From the NCBI GenBank assembly GCA_958413895.1, contig CATYVQ010000011.1, positions 1 through 64,000 on the forward strand: a DNA stretch of 64,000 nt, written 5' to 3'. Below, piece after piece: positions 17,910 to 26,428 of this stretch. Within the stretch, counting starts at the first letter, position 1, and each line of letters starts with the position of its first letter. Made by a program: the position numbers and the translations under genes. The notes beneath the pieces are model-generated. The model saw nothing but the letters and a program-made list of their open reading frames with translations. It made no database searches and was not told the DNA's origin. This stretch comes from an uncultured Collinsella sp. GTDB lineage: Bacteria > Actinomycetota > Coriobacteriia > Coriobacteriales > Coriobacteriaceae.

Positions 17910-18398
17910 ATGTGCCTCCTTGCATCGTTTTTATCGCGCACTATCTTATCCGAGCCGGGGCACGTTCGCACAGCACGCGCGTGACGGTTGCAAAACCACC
18001 CCATTTGAAACAAACGCAAAAAAGTACTTGCAAAGACGCGTTCCGACATATAAGTTGATAAAAGACCGCCGTTGCGGTTTTAAGTAGATCGAGCATATGA
18101 AGTTTGAGTTTTAGCGTGTAAGAGAAGGAAGATCGGCAAAGTACAACCCCAAACGCAATGACAACTTAATGAGGTAACTGCCACATGTGAGGTACCCAGG
18201 GCATTGCTGTCTCGATTTTGAGCACGATGCCTTCCGCCTTGCATGGGCCGTCCCATCCCGCCCCTGCAGCAACTGCCTCACGGGCTCATTGAAAACCGCA
18301 TAGCACCCCAACGTCAGCACATCACCCACGGCAAGCACATCACTCACGACAACCAACACATCAACAAACAGCACGAACATCAACCGATTGGAGAAGCT
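17910..18398 (+). other. long intergenic leader of the protease/ATPase module
   Basis: 489 bp without a convincing gene. It holds a tRNA-type promoter (18013-18056), a short GC hairpin AAGACCGC/GCGGTTTT at 18062-18081 with a T run directly behind the predicted start, a weaker hairpin around 18199-18236, and a CA-rich, G-poor stretch at about 18305-18390 before the ribosome binding site GGAGAAG. The nature of the transcript between promoter and first gene is unknown. Confidence 0.5.
18013..18056 (+). promoter_or_regulatory. tRNA-type promoter without a recognised RNA gene
   Basis: -35 TTGCAA (18028-18033), 17 bp and -10 TAAGTT (18051-18056), preceded by AAAAAAGTAC. The tRNA-Gly promoter at 56045-56083 has the same AAAAAAGTAC directly before TTGCGT and a TAAATT -10, so this looks like a stable-RNA promoter. 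The TATAAG at 18049 is an alternative -10. Confidence 0.55.
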
Positions 18399-19289
18399 AT
18401 GACAAACCACCACGCTGAAGACGGCGATAAGAAAAGCATTCTGGATGCCCGCATTGAGCGAGCATATGCAAACGAATATGACGCCGCCTTTGCCGCCGCG
18501 ACCATCAAGAACTACGCGTCGCTACCGCTCGCGACGATCTTGGCCGACAACCCTCAACTGCTGAAGCGCTGCACAAAGATCATGGGCGACCCCGACATTC
18601 GCAAGCTGACAGACCCCTATGCCCCAAAACGCGACAACGATTCGTACGTTCTTACCGTAGGCTGCCTAGCCCATATGCTTACGGCGCTCGACACGAAACT
18701 CAAGCTCGAATGGGAACCCGACGAGCGTCATGAACTCGAAAGCAAGCGGAACACCCTGCGCACCGCACTGTTCCTTCCGCTGGACGGCCTCAAGCGCTGC
18801 AACGTCGAGCTCAATACACAGGCGCGGCAAAAGCCCGGGACCACGGGGCAGAAAACTCCAAGACCCCATGCGGCCATCGTCGACCGCAACCGATATAACC
18901 GCATGACCGCGCACTTTTCTGCCGAGGGAGCAGCCATAAGGACGCTGATCGACCTGCTGTGCCTCCTGAGCATCAACGAGCTATTTGAGGGCTATCTCGC
19001 CCTTGTTCCCGCGACGGCACCCAAGTCGGTAGCAAAGATCATCGAGACCTGCAGACGCCAGTTTGAGCGCCATCGCAATGGCAGCGAGATGAACGCCAGC
19101 ATCGCGCAGTACTACGCGGCTCATTACAAAAATGACGGATGTGCCCCTGTCGAGCATCAGCTGCGGCTCGCCTACACCACGCCCGCCGCAACGCTCCATC
19201 GCTTTGGAGCCCTTGGCGCTTGCGAGCCGCACGAACAGGCGGCCTGCCCCACAACCGAGCTCGATCTCAGGCTCGGACGAACCCTGTAG
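18399..19289 (+). CDS. unknown helical protein, first gene of the ClpP/T4CP-like module
   Basis: 296 residues of no recognised family. It appears soluble and mostly alpha-helical, rich in Arg, Ala and Leu, with no signal peptide and no transmembrane stretch beyond one moderately hydrophobic segment (IRTLIDLLCLLSINELFEGY, about residues 188-207). No relaxase, helix-turn-helix or nuclease motif was seen. The ATG at 18399 is preceded by GGAGAAG; the frame could extend to 18243 without a ribosome binding site. It lies 63 bp before the ClpP-like gene on the same strand, so it likely works with it, perhaps as adaptor or substrate. Confidence 0.7.
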   Translation: MTNHHAEDGDKKSILDARIERAYANEYDAAFAAATIKNYASLPLATILADNPQLLKRCTKIMGDPDIRKLTDPYAPKRDNDSYVLTVGCLAHMLTALDTKLKLEWEPDERHELESKRNTLRTALFLPLDGLKRCNVELNTQARQKPGTTGQKTPRPHAAIVDRNRYNRMTAHFSAEGAAIRTLIDLLCLLSINELFEGYLALVPATAPKSVAKIIETCRRQFERHRNGSEMNASIAQYYAAHYKNDGCAPVEHQLRLAYTTPAATLHRFGALGACEPHEQAACPTTELDLRLGRTL

Positions 19290-19352
19290 CCCGCCAGCCC
19301 CTCCGCGGGCAACAATCCTATTCCACAACACAACCAACAGAAAGGAGTCCAC

Positions 19353-19970
19353 ATGGACACCAATCATTCCCCCATCATCAGCCCCCTCACCATGCGTGAA
19401 TCCGCCCGAGGTATCACGCTCACCAGCATTTACGATGAGATGCTCGCCCGTCGCGAGCTCTCCGTCATGGGAAACATCGAAACCCCGATGGCCCACGACC
19501 TATGCCAGCAGATCCGTCTGCTCGATGCCACCGACCCCAGCCGCCCCATCACCATATTTGTCGCCAGCGCCGGCGGAAGCGTGCGATCGGGTCTTGCGAT
19601 CTATGACGCCATGCGCCTCGCATCGTGCCCCATCCGCACCGTCTGCCTGGAATTCGCCGCGTCCATGGGCGCCGTGATCTTTATGGGCGGCGACAATCGC
19701 CGTATGGCGCCCCATGCAGAGCTCATGATTCACGACCCGCTGATCCCCCAGGGGGCAGGTGGCTCGGCACTTGCGCTGCAGGAAACCAGCCGGCGTCTCA
19801 TGCAGACCCGCAAGACCCTCACGCAAATCCTCTCGGACCGCAGCGGCCTCACGCCCAAGCGCATCCAGTCCCTCACTGCAAAAGACACCTACCTTTCGGC
19901 CGAGCGCGCCGTCGAGCTCGGCTTTGCCCACGAAATCCTCTCGACCACCGAGGAGGTCGCCCATGTCTAA
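19353..19970 (+). CDS. ClpP-like serine protease of a protease/ATPase pair
   Basis: 205 residues with the ClpP fold. The triad can be read: Ser104 in EFAASMGAV, His127 in ELMIHDPL and Asp178 in TAKDTYLSAERAVELG, spaced as in housekeeping ClpP. The N-terminus (GITLTSIYDEMLARRELSVMG) also resembles ClpP up to the axial loop. ClpP rings need a hexameric AAA partner for large substrates. Here the next gene is not a Clp ATPase but a VirD4/TraG-like ATPase overlapping by 8 bp. AAAGGAG precedes the ATG. Divergence from typical ClpP suggests a special role rather than bulk proteolysis. Confidence 0.85.
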   Translation: MDTNHSPIISPLTMRESARGITLTSIYDEMLARRELSVMGNIETPMAHDLCQQIRLLDATDPSRPITIFVASAGGSVRSGLAIYDAMRLASCPIRTVCLEFAASMGAVIFMGGDNRRMAPHAELMIHDPLIPQGAGGSALALQETSRRLMQTRKTLTQILSDRSGLTPKRIQSLTAKDTYLSAERAVELGFAHEILSTTEEVAHV

Positions 19971-21267
19971 CCTCGCCAGCCGCCTCGCCGCATCTGAGTC
20001 CGCATCGTCCACCATCCTCGCCAAGGATCGAACGCTTTCCTGCGACACCCGCCAAACGGGACTCAACAACAACGCACTTGTGATCGGCCCCTCGGGAGCC
20101 GGCAAGACCCGAAACGTCCTCAAGCCCAACCTGCTGCAAATGAACGCAAGCTACATCGTGCTCGACACCAAAGGCACGCTCTGTCGCGAAGTGGGACCCG
20201 TGCTGGCAGCCCACGGTTACCGCGTGCAATGTCTCAACTTCGCCGACCTCAACACCGTCCCGGCCCTTGCGCCCGGCATCGAGCGCTGCGGCTACAACCC
20301 CCTAAGGCACATTCGCCGCAAGGCGGACGGCAGGCCCAACCAGCAGGACATCCTCTCGGTGGCAAAGGCCATCTGCCCCATCGAGGACAACAACCAGCCT
20401 TTTTGGGATCATGCGGCGGCAAACCTGCTGTCGTGTCTTATCGCCTACGTCACCGAACAGCTGCCCGCCGACGAGCAGACGATCAGCTCGGTCATCAAGC
20501 TGATCGAGCACCTGCAGGACGGTGCCACGGGTCGATTGTTTGACGACCTGATCACGACCGACCCCCAAAGCTATGCCCTCTCGTTATGGCGGCGCTACGC
20601 CATTACACAAAATGCCGAGCGCATGCACGCGAGCATCGTCGGCATCCTTGCCGAAAAGGTCATGTGTCTGGGATTTGACGGTGCGGCACAGCTCTATCGT
20701 GAGTGCCATCAGGTGGACTTCGCTTCCATGGGACACACCCCCTGCGCCCTGTTTGTAACCGTGAGCGATATTGACCGCAATCTCGATCCGCTGACCGGCC
20801 TCTTTATTTCGCAGGCGTTTATGGGCCTCATTCGCGAGGCCGATAGGCAGCCCGACGGCAGCCTGCCCGTGCCCGTGCGCTTTATGCTCGATGACTTCGC
20901 AAATCTGCAGATCCCCCAGATCGACAACGTGCTCTCGATTATCCGAAGCCGCAACATCTGGGCAACGCTGCTGCTGCAGTCGACCAACCAGCTCGATGCG
21001 CTCTATGGCGAGGCACGCGCACGCTCCATCATGGGCAACTGCGACACGCATCTGGTGCTGGCGTTCCAGGATCCCGAGAGTGCCCGGGTGTTTTCCGACC
21101 GCGCCGACGCGCTGCCCAGCACGCTCATGGCGACGCCGATTGATCGCTCGTGGCTCTTTGTACGCGGTCGCACTCCCGAACAGGTCGAGCGCTTTAGGCT
21201 CGAAGACCATCCGCTCTACGGGGAGCTGCCCGAGGCGCAGCGAGGCCATGCGGAGGCCGAGATCTAG
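19963..21267 (+). CDS. soluble VirD4/TraG-like type IV coupling ATPase
   Basis: 434 residues. Walker A GPSGAGKT is at residues 42-49, followed by YIVLDTKGTLCREVGPVL; Walker B RFMLDDFANL is near 305, with the TraG/TraD C-terminal core RNIWATLLLQSTNQLDALYG and the TraM-recognition-like region after it. Conjugative coupling proteins normally begin with two membrane helices; none is present here. The ATG at 19963 sits inside the end of the ClpP-like gene with GGAGG, so the two are translationally coupled. No relaxase, VirB4 or pilin gene is nearby, making a plain conjugation role doubtful. Confidence 0.85.
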   Translation: MSNLASRLAASESASSTILAKDRTLSCDTRQTGLNNNALVIGPSGAGKTRNVLKPNLLQMNASYIVLDTKGTLCREVGPVLAAHGYRVQCLNFADLNTVPALAPGIERCGYNPLRHIRRKADGRPNQQDILSVAKAICPIEDNNQPFWDHAAANLLSCLIAYVTEQLPADEQTISSVIKLIEHLQDGATGRLFDDLITTDPQSYALSLWRRYAITQNAERMHASIVGILAEKVMCLGFDGAAQLYRECHQVDFASMGHTPCALFVTVSDIDRNLDPLTGLFISQAFMGLIREADRQPDGSLPVPVRFMLDDFANLQIPQIDNVLSIIRSRNIWATLLLQSTNQLDALYGEARARSIMGNCDTHLVLAFQDPESARVFSDRADALPSTLMATPIDRSWLFVRGRTPEQVERFRLEDHPLYGELPEAQRGHAEAEI

Positions 21268-21345
21268 GCGCAGGGTTCTCGCAGCGCGCGGCGCCCCGGC
21301 GATGTTCCACAAAGGCCGTGCGCCCCGGGACCACGGCAAAGCAAA

Positions 21346-21375
21346 GGGGCCCGCATCCGATAGGATACGGGCCCC
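21346..21375. terminator. strong hairpin between the ATPase gene and pgi
   Basis: A 13-bp stem with one mismatch closes a TATC loop (arms 21346-21358 and 21363-21375). It lies between convergent genes; on the minus strand it is followed by TTTGCTTT, so it is best as the pgi terminator but can serve both. Confidence 0.75.
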
Positions 21376-21408
21376 TGACTATAAGACGCGATGCGTTAAC
21401 AGCAGCGA

Positions 21409-23103
21409 CTACTTGCGATGCGCGCGATAGAACTCGATAAGCGCCTGAGTCGAAGCGTCCTGCTCGGCCTTGGCGGCATCGTCGTGGAAGGCCGGGGTGA
21501 TCTGCTTGGCAAGCTGCTTGCCCAGCTCGACGCCCCACTGGTCGTAGGAGTCGATGCCCCAGACCGTGCCCTCGACAAACGTGATGTGCTCGTACAGGGC
21601 GATGAGCTCGCCGAGCGCGAACGGGGTCAACGTGTCGCCGAAGATCGAGGTCGTCGGACGGTTGCCCTCAAAGCAGCGGGCCGGGACGATCTGCTCGGGC
21701 GTGCCCTCGGCGCGCACCTCATCGGCCGTCTTACCAAAGGCGAGCGCCTTGGTCTGGGCCAGGAAGTTGCCCAGGAACAGCTCGTGGACATCCTGGCCGC
21801 TGTCGGTTGCGGGATTGGCAGTGTTGGCGAAAGCGATAAAGTCGGCCGGGACCACCACGGTGCCCTGGTGCAGCAACTGGTAGAAGGCATGCTGGCCGTT
21901 GGTGCCGGGCTCGCCCCAGAAGATCTCACCGGTGTCGGAGGTCACGGCGCTGCCGTCCCAGCGGACGCGCTTGCCGTTGGACTCCATGGTGAGCTGCTGC
22001 AGGTAGGCCGGGAAACGATGCAGGTACTGGCAGTACGGCAGCACGGCGTGGCTCTTGGAACCGAAGAAGTTGACGTACCAGACGTTGAGCAGGCCCATCA
22101 GCGCGACGGCGTTGTTCTCGAGCGGGGTATTGCAGAAGTACTCGTCGATGGCGTGGAAGCCCTCGAGGAACTGCTGGAAGCGCTCGGGGCCGAGCACGAC
22201 GATCAGCGACAGGCCCACGGCGGAGTCAACAGAATAGCGGCCGCCAACCCAGTTCCAGAAACCGAAGGCGTTGGCAGGGTCGATGCCGAAGGCCTCGACC
22301 TTCTCGAGTGCGGTGGAAACGGCGACGAAGTGCTTTGCCACGGCCTCGGCGTTCTGCTCATCGGAGCCGTCGATGGCGCCCTGAGCCTTGAGCTGTTCGA
22401 GCATCCAGGTCTTGACCTCGCGGGCGTTGGTGAGGGTCTCGAGCGTGGTGAAGGTCTTGGAGACGATGATCACGAGCGTGGTCTCGGGGTCCAGGCCCTT
22501 GAGCTTCTCGGCCTGGTCGTTGGGGTCGATGTTGGAGATATAGCGGCAGTCGATACCGGCGTCGGCATAGGGACGCAGGGCCTCGTAAGCCATGACCGGG
22601 CCCAGATCGGAGCCGCCGATGCCGATGGACACCAGGTGCTCGATCTTCTTGCCGGTAACGCCCTTCCACTCACCGGAGCGCACGCGCTCGGCAAAGGCAT
22701 ACATGCGATCGAGGACCTCGTGCACGTCAGCGACGACGTCCTGGCCGTCGACGATGAGCTGGCCCTTCTCGGTTGCCGGGCGGCGCAGTGCGGTGTGCAG
22801 GACGGCGCGGTCCTCGGTGGTGTTGATGTGCTCGCCGGAGAACATGGCGTCACGGCGCTCCTCGAGCTTCACCTCGCGGGCAAGATCGCACAGCAGCTTG
22901 ACGGTCTCATCGGTCACCAGGTTCTTCGACAGATCGAAGTGCAGGTCACCGGCATCAAAGCTCAGCTTGTTCACGCGCTCGGCATCGGCGGCGAACCAGG
23001 CCTTGAGGTCGATACCATCGGCCTCAAGCTTCTCCTGATGAGCCTCGAGTGCCTTCCAAGCGGCAGTCGACGTAGCATCGATAGGTGCGGCAACAGTTGC
23101 CAT
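21409..23103 (-). CDS. pgi: glucose-6-phosphate isomerase
   Basis: 564 residues, the long bacterial/eukaryotic Pgi type. Two SIS domains are visible: [21 protein letters not shown] with the phosphate-binding loop near residue 145 and [17 protein letters not shown] near 205. The family signatures [11 protein letters not shown] and the C-terminal [14 protein letters not shown] are intact. It interconverts glucose 6-phosphate and fructose 6-phosphate in glycolysis. ATG at 23103 follows GAGGAGG, so the longer frame to 23142 is rejected. Confidence 0.96.
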   Translation of the reverse strand: MATVAAPIDATSTAAWKALEAHQEKLEADGIDLKAWFAADAERVNKLSFDAGDLHFDLSKNLVTDETVKLLCDLAREVKLEERRDAMFSGEHINTTEDRAVLHTALRRPATEKGQLIVDGQDVVADVHEVLDRMYAFAERVRSGEWKGVTGKKIEHLVSIGIGGSDLGPVMAYEALRPYADAGIDCRYISNIDPNDQAEKLKGLDPETTLVIIVSKTFTTLETLTNAREVKTWMLEQLKAQGAIDGSDEQNAEAVAKHFVAVSTALEKVEAFGIDPANAFGFWNWVGGRYSVDSAVGLSLIVVLGPERFQQFLEGFHAIDEYFCNTPLENNAVALMGLLNVWYVNFFGSKSHAVLPYCQYLHRFPAYLQQLTMESNGKRVRWDGSAVTSDTGEIFWGEPGTNGQHAFYQLLHQGTVVVPADFIAFANTANPATDSGQDVHELFLGNFLAQTKALAFGKTADEVRAEGTPEQIVPARCFEGNRPTTSIFGDTLTPFALGELIALYEHITFVEGTVWGIDSYDQWGVELGKQLAKQITPAFHDDAAKAEQDASTQALIEFYRAHRK

Positions 23104-23226
23104 AGAGTCCTCCTCAGCATACGGGCGCACGCCTCCATGCACCCGGACATTCAGATGCCACTATTCTAGCGCAGGTCAAGACCGTAATCAGCGAGCGTTG
23201 CCAATCCGCCCCTAAACGGCGACCGA

Positions 23227-23296
23227 CCAGGAAGGGACAGGTTTATTTTGGCAGGTCAAACGCTTTACCTACCAAAATAAACCTGTCCCTTCCTGG
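23227..23296. repeat. long inverted repeat, 25-bp perfect arms
   Basis: Arms 23227-23251 and 23272-23296 are perfectly complementary; after one mismatch AGGT/ACCT extends the stem, leaving a loop of about 10 nt. There is no T run. It sits 6 bp after the end of the ADH-like fragment and 124 bp before the pgi start. A partial copy of its right half occurs at 23956-23980. Confidence 0.85.
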
Positions 23297-23302
23297 CAGA
23301 TA

Positions 23303-23827
23303 TTAGGCCGCGGCGCACACGCTGCCGAGCAACTCGCGCAGAGGGGACCCAATGCCCTCAAGCAGTTCGGGAGCGATAATGGCAAAAACGGGAACCTCGC
23401 CGGCTCCCACGACGGCAGGCACCTTGCCCTCCGAGACAATGCATCCATAAGGCACAAAGCCGTCTTCGCCGGCATCGAGCGCCGCCATGCGACGCGCGAG
23501 CTCGCGCGCAAAGCCTGCAGTATCGGCATCGCCAATCGCCAGGACAAAGTCCACGCCCTCGTCGGTCGCCAGGGCCACGGCTTCGTCGATCAGCTCGTCT
23601 CCCCCGTCGCCCCCAACCGAGCCGCAGCGAAAAAGCACGCGCTCGAGCAGAGCTCGATCAAGCGAGCCGAGCGCCGCCGAGACAAGCTCGTCGCGCGCAT
23701 GCTTGTCGCCTCCCAGCACGACCAGTGCCTTGGTGCCGCCATAGTGGGCAACCAATCGCCCGCACCAGCGAGCCACATCCCCATCCGCAACCAAGCGCGT
23801 CGGCATACCAAACCCATAATTGACCAT
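23303..23827 (-). CDS. half-length iron-dependent alcohol dehydrogenase-like protein
   Basis: 174 residues matching only the N-terminal Rossmann half of iron-containing alcohol dehydrogenases: FGMPTRLVADGDVARWCG, then YGGTKALVVLGGDKHARD and ATDEGVDFVLAIGDADT, where functional enzymes have a GGGS motif. The all-helical C-terminal half with the iron-binding histidines is missing; full proteins have about 380 residues. It is either a decayed gene or a stand-alone nucleotide-binding domain. ATG 23827 lies behind a purine-rich GGAAGGG; a longer start at 23878 lacks a ribosome binding site. Related repeats flank it on both sides. Confidence 0.6.
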   Translation of the reverse strand: MVNYGFGMPTRLVADGDVARWCGRLVAHYGGTKALVVLGGDKHARDELVSAALGSLDRALLERVLFRCGSVGGDGGDELIDEAVALATDEGVDFVLAIGDADTAGFARELARRMAALDAGEDGFVPYGCIVSEGKVPAVVGAGEVPVFAIIAPELLEGIGSPLRELLGSVCAAA

Positions 23828-23955
23828 CTTTCCCACAACCCTTCCGTGCGTATAGGCGGTATCGATCGTTAGGCTCATGCTACGAAGCGAGCTTTTCCGA
23901 GCTGTTTCGCGCTCTTTAGGGCTGCGTTAAAAACCCGATGCAGCCGCACGACCAT

Positions 23956-23980
23956 ACCTACCAAAACAAACCAGTCCCTT
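23956..23980 (+). repeat. partial copy of the 23227-23296 repeat
   Basis: ACCTACCAAAACAAACC and the following AGTCCCTT match the right arm of the long inverted repeat with two differences. It lies upstream of the ADH-like fragment, which is thus bracketed by related sequence. Confidence 0.6.
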
Positions 23981-24018
23981 TTTGACAGGTTTTGACGATG
24001 TCCAGATGAGCGGGTATT

Positions 24019-24036
24019 ATCGAACAGATATTCGAT
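24019..24036 (+). promoter_or_regulatory. LexA (SOS) box of the polymerase Y gene
   Basis: CGAACAGATATTCG at 24021-24034 is one base from the Gram-positive LexA consensus CGAAC-N4-GTTCG. It lies 30 bp before the polymerase start, where LexA repression would be effective. Confidence 0.7.
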
Positions 24037-24065
24037 AAGAACATGTGTTTGATGAAAGGACACGG

Positions 24066-25571
24066 ATGGCGCACGAGCAGCACACCTATATCTGCATCGA
24101 CCTCAAGACGTTTTATGCCAGCGTCGAGTGCGTCGACCGTGGGCTCGATCCGCTCACCACCAACCTGGTCGTTGCCGACGAATCGCGCGGGCGCACGACC
24201 ATCTGCCTCGCCATCACACAGGCTATGAAGGACTTAGGGATTCACAACCGCTGCCGCCTATTTGAGATTCCCGATGGCATCGACTACATCACGGCCGTAC
24301 CGCGCATGCAGCATTACATGGAGGTGTCGGCGCAAATCTACGGCATCTATCTGGAATACGTCAGCCCCCAGGACGTGCACGTCTACTCCATCGATGAGTG
24401 CTTTATCGACGTGACGCCCTATCTGGACCTCTATCACACCGATGCGGAAGGGCTCGCCTGCATGTTGCGCGACGAGGTCTTGGCGCGTACCGGCATCACG
24501 GCAACGGTCGGGATCGGCCCCAACCTATTCCAGGCCAAGGTGGCACTCGACATCACCGCCAAGCACGTAGCCAGCCGCATTGGCGTACTCGACGACGAGA
24601 CCTTTCGCAAGGAGATCTGGCCCCACCGCCCCATCACCGACATCTGGGGCATCGGCCCCGGCGTGGCAGCCCGACTCGAAAAGTATGGCGTCTACGACCT
24701 GATGGGCGTCGCCGCACTCGACGAGAACCTGCTCTACGACGAACTCGGCGTCAATGCCGAATATCTTATCGACCATGCCTTTGGGCGCGAGCCGACAACC
24801 ATCGCCGATATCCAAGCCTATCGCCCACAAGCAACTTCGACCACCACAGGGCAGGTGCTCTCGAAGGGTTATGCCTACGAGCAGGCCTACACCGTCTTGC
24901 GCGAGATGGTCGATGCCGCTGTACTGGATTTGATCGACAAGCACGTGGTGTGCGACAGCATCTCGCTCTTTGTGGGCTACGCGAGCGAGCGCGCCGACAT
25001 CCGCCGACTCGACGCCAGCGGCACGGCGCAGTATATAGACGGCTGCGGACACCTGCGCTCGAGCACCTCGGGCATCGAGCCCGCAGCGACCGACGGCCCC
25101 GAGCTCGCGCCCCGCGCACCGAAACCCGTCCAGCGAGATGACGAACGCAGGCGCTTAGTGCGCGAAGCGCAGGCAATCGATGGCATCTTTGTGGGAGAGC
25201 ATGGCGGCAAACCGCGCGGTGGCTATGCCGCACTCTTTGCGCACTCCAACGCCTCGCGAAAGCTACCCGAGCGCACCAATTCGTTTAAGAAGATCATGGG
25301 CTATTTCGATGAGCTCTGGGCGCAGACTGTCGATCCCAAACGACCGGTCAAGCGCATCAACCTGGGATTTGGCAATCTGGTGCCCGAAGAATTTGCCACC
25401 ATCGATCTGTTCAGCGATATCGAGGCCGATGAGCGCGAGCGCGACCTGGCGCGCGCCGTCCTGGCCGTGAAAGGCAAGTACGGCAAGAACGCGCTCGTCA
25501 AGGGATTAAGCTTTACCGCCGGCGCCACCGCGCGCGAACGCAACGACCAAGTTGGAGGACACCGTGCCTAA
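24066..25571 (+). CDS. Y-family DNA polymerase (UmuC/DinB-like)
   Basis: 501 residues. The palm motif YICIDLKTFYASVECVDRGL with the first metal-binding Asp and YSIDECFIDVT with the catalytic Asp-Glu are intact; the DIWGIGPGVAARLEKYG helix-hairpin-helix and a little-finger domain follow. These polymerases copy damaged DNA. The long C-terminus and the attached YolD gene fit the Gram-positive UvrX/YqjW group, often found with mobile elements. ATG at 24066 follows AAAGGA; a GTG at 24045 is less likely. Expression is probably SOS-controlled by the LexA box upstream. Confidence 0.9.
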   Translation: MAHEQHTYICIDLKTFYASVECVDRGLDPLTTNLVVADESRGRTTICLAITQAMKDLGIHNRCRLFEIPDGIDYITAVPRMQHYMEVSAQIYGIYLEYVSPQDVHVYSIDECFIDVTPYLDLYHTDAEGLACMLRDEVLARTGITATVGIGPNLFQAKVALDITAKHVASRIGVLDDETFRKEIWPHRPITDIWGIGPGVAARLEKYGVYDLMGVAALDENLLYDELGVNAEYLIDHAFGREPTTIADIQAYRPQATSTTTGQVLSKGYAYEQAYTVLREMVDAAVLDLIDKHVVCDSISLFVGYASERADIRRLDASGTAQYIDGCGHLRSSTSGIEPAATDGPELAPRAPKPVQRDDERRRLVREAQAIDGIFVGEHGGKPRGGYAALFAHSNASRKLPERTNSFKKIMGYFDELWAQTVDPKRPVKRINLGFGNLVPEEFATIDLFSDIEADERERDLARAVLAVKGKYGKNALVKGLSFTAGATARERNDQVGGHRA

Positions 25572-25989
25572 ACCCAAACAACAGCCCGTGCGCCCGCCAA
25601 CCGCCTTCGAGCGCCTGGCGGACCCCGAGGGCAGACGCCGCGCCGCCGACCCCAAGCTCACTGCCAACGGTGCCGTGCGCGCCAACCGCGCCGCACAGTT
25701 TATGCCCTTTGCCGCCCTCACGGGATACTACGAACTCGTGCGCAAGCAGGAAATCACCGTCGAGCCAAAATGTGAGCTCACGGAAGAAAAAGCCCTCGAG
25801 CTTTCGAAAAAGCTCGAGGGCCTCAAACGCGGCGACCTGGTCCGCGTCACCTATTACGATACGTACGGCTATCGCTCCCGCACCGGCATCCTCGACGAGG
25901 TACTCCCTGCCTTCAAGCTCCTCAAACTCAGGGATATCGCCATCGATTTCGACGATATCCAAGACATCGAGCTGCGCGGACGAGCCTAG
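25564..25989 (+). CDS. YolD-like protein
   Basis: 141 residues of the YolD family: NRAAQFMPFAALTGYYE near residue 40 is the hallmark, followed by a charged helix and a beta-rich end that includes TYYDTYGYRSRTG. YolD proteins accompany Y-family polymerases and are thought to act in their control, like UmuD. The GTG at 25564 lies behind GGAGG and overlaps the polymerase gene by 8 bp, so the two are coupled. A TTG at 25552 is an alternative. Confidence 0.85.
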   Translation: MPKPKQQPVRPPTAFERLADPEGRRRAADPKLTANGAVRANRAAQFMPFAALTGYYELVRKQEITVEPKCELTEEKALELSKKLEGLKRGDLVRVTYYDTYGYRSRTGILDEVLPAFKLLKLRDIAIDFDDIQDIELRGRA

Positions 25990-26015
25990 ACAAGGAAATG
26001 CATCCAAGACGGCGC

Positions 26016-26399
26016 TTACAGCGTCATGACGTAGTAGCCCGCGTCTTTCACGGCCGTCTCGAGGACACCGCGATCAACCGGCTGCTTAGAGCGCACGCGT
26101 GCCGTGTGGTCCGCATACGTCACCGTTGCCCACACGCCATCCAGTGCATTGAGGGCATTGGCTACGTTCTGAGCGCAGCCGTCACAGCTCATGCCGCCGA
26201 TGAGCAGATCATCGCTATAGGGATAGTGCGACGCATCGGTATCCACCACAACAACCTTTTTGGCCTTCTTGCCGCTCGCGCCATCGCTGCAACAACTCTT
26301 CCCGTGTGTCGAAGCGGCAATACGACGCAGTCCAAAAAACATGCCGACGGCAATGACGGCCAGCACGATGAGATTCGCAGGGTTGAGCAAGTCACTCAT
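26016..26399 (-). CDS. membrane-anchored heavy-metal-associated (HMA) domain protein
   Basis: 127 residues: one N-terminal transmembrane helix (NLIVLAVIAVGMFFGL), a linker with a Cys pair (KSCCSD) and a C-terminal HMA ferredoxin-like domain with GGMSCDGCAQNVANAL. The CxxC binds soft metals such as Cu(I), as in CopZ. No P-type ATPase gene is adjacent. ATG at 26399 follows AAAGGGG. A CsoR-like palindrome lies 30 bp upstream, which supports copper control. Confidence 0.82.
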   Translation of the reverse strand: MSDLLNPANLIVLAVIAVGMFFGLRRIAASTHGKSCCSDGASGKKAKKVVVVDTDASHYPYSDDLLIGGMSCDGCAQNVANALNALDGVWATVTYADHTARVRSKQPVDRGVLETAVKDAGYYVMTL

Positions 26400-26428
26400 G
26401 CGTTCCCCTTTCAAGTAGCCCTATCTAG

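Noticed and set aside
18305..18390. CRISPR-like short repeats in the CA-rich leader
   Set aside because: The words are irregular in length and sequence, with no constant repeat or spacer size and no cas genes; no CRISPR array was found anywhere in the window.
18399..19289. Relaxase or DNA-binding role for the first module protein
   Set aside because: No HUH or three-histidine motif, no tyrosine relaxase motif and no helix-turn-helix could be recognised.
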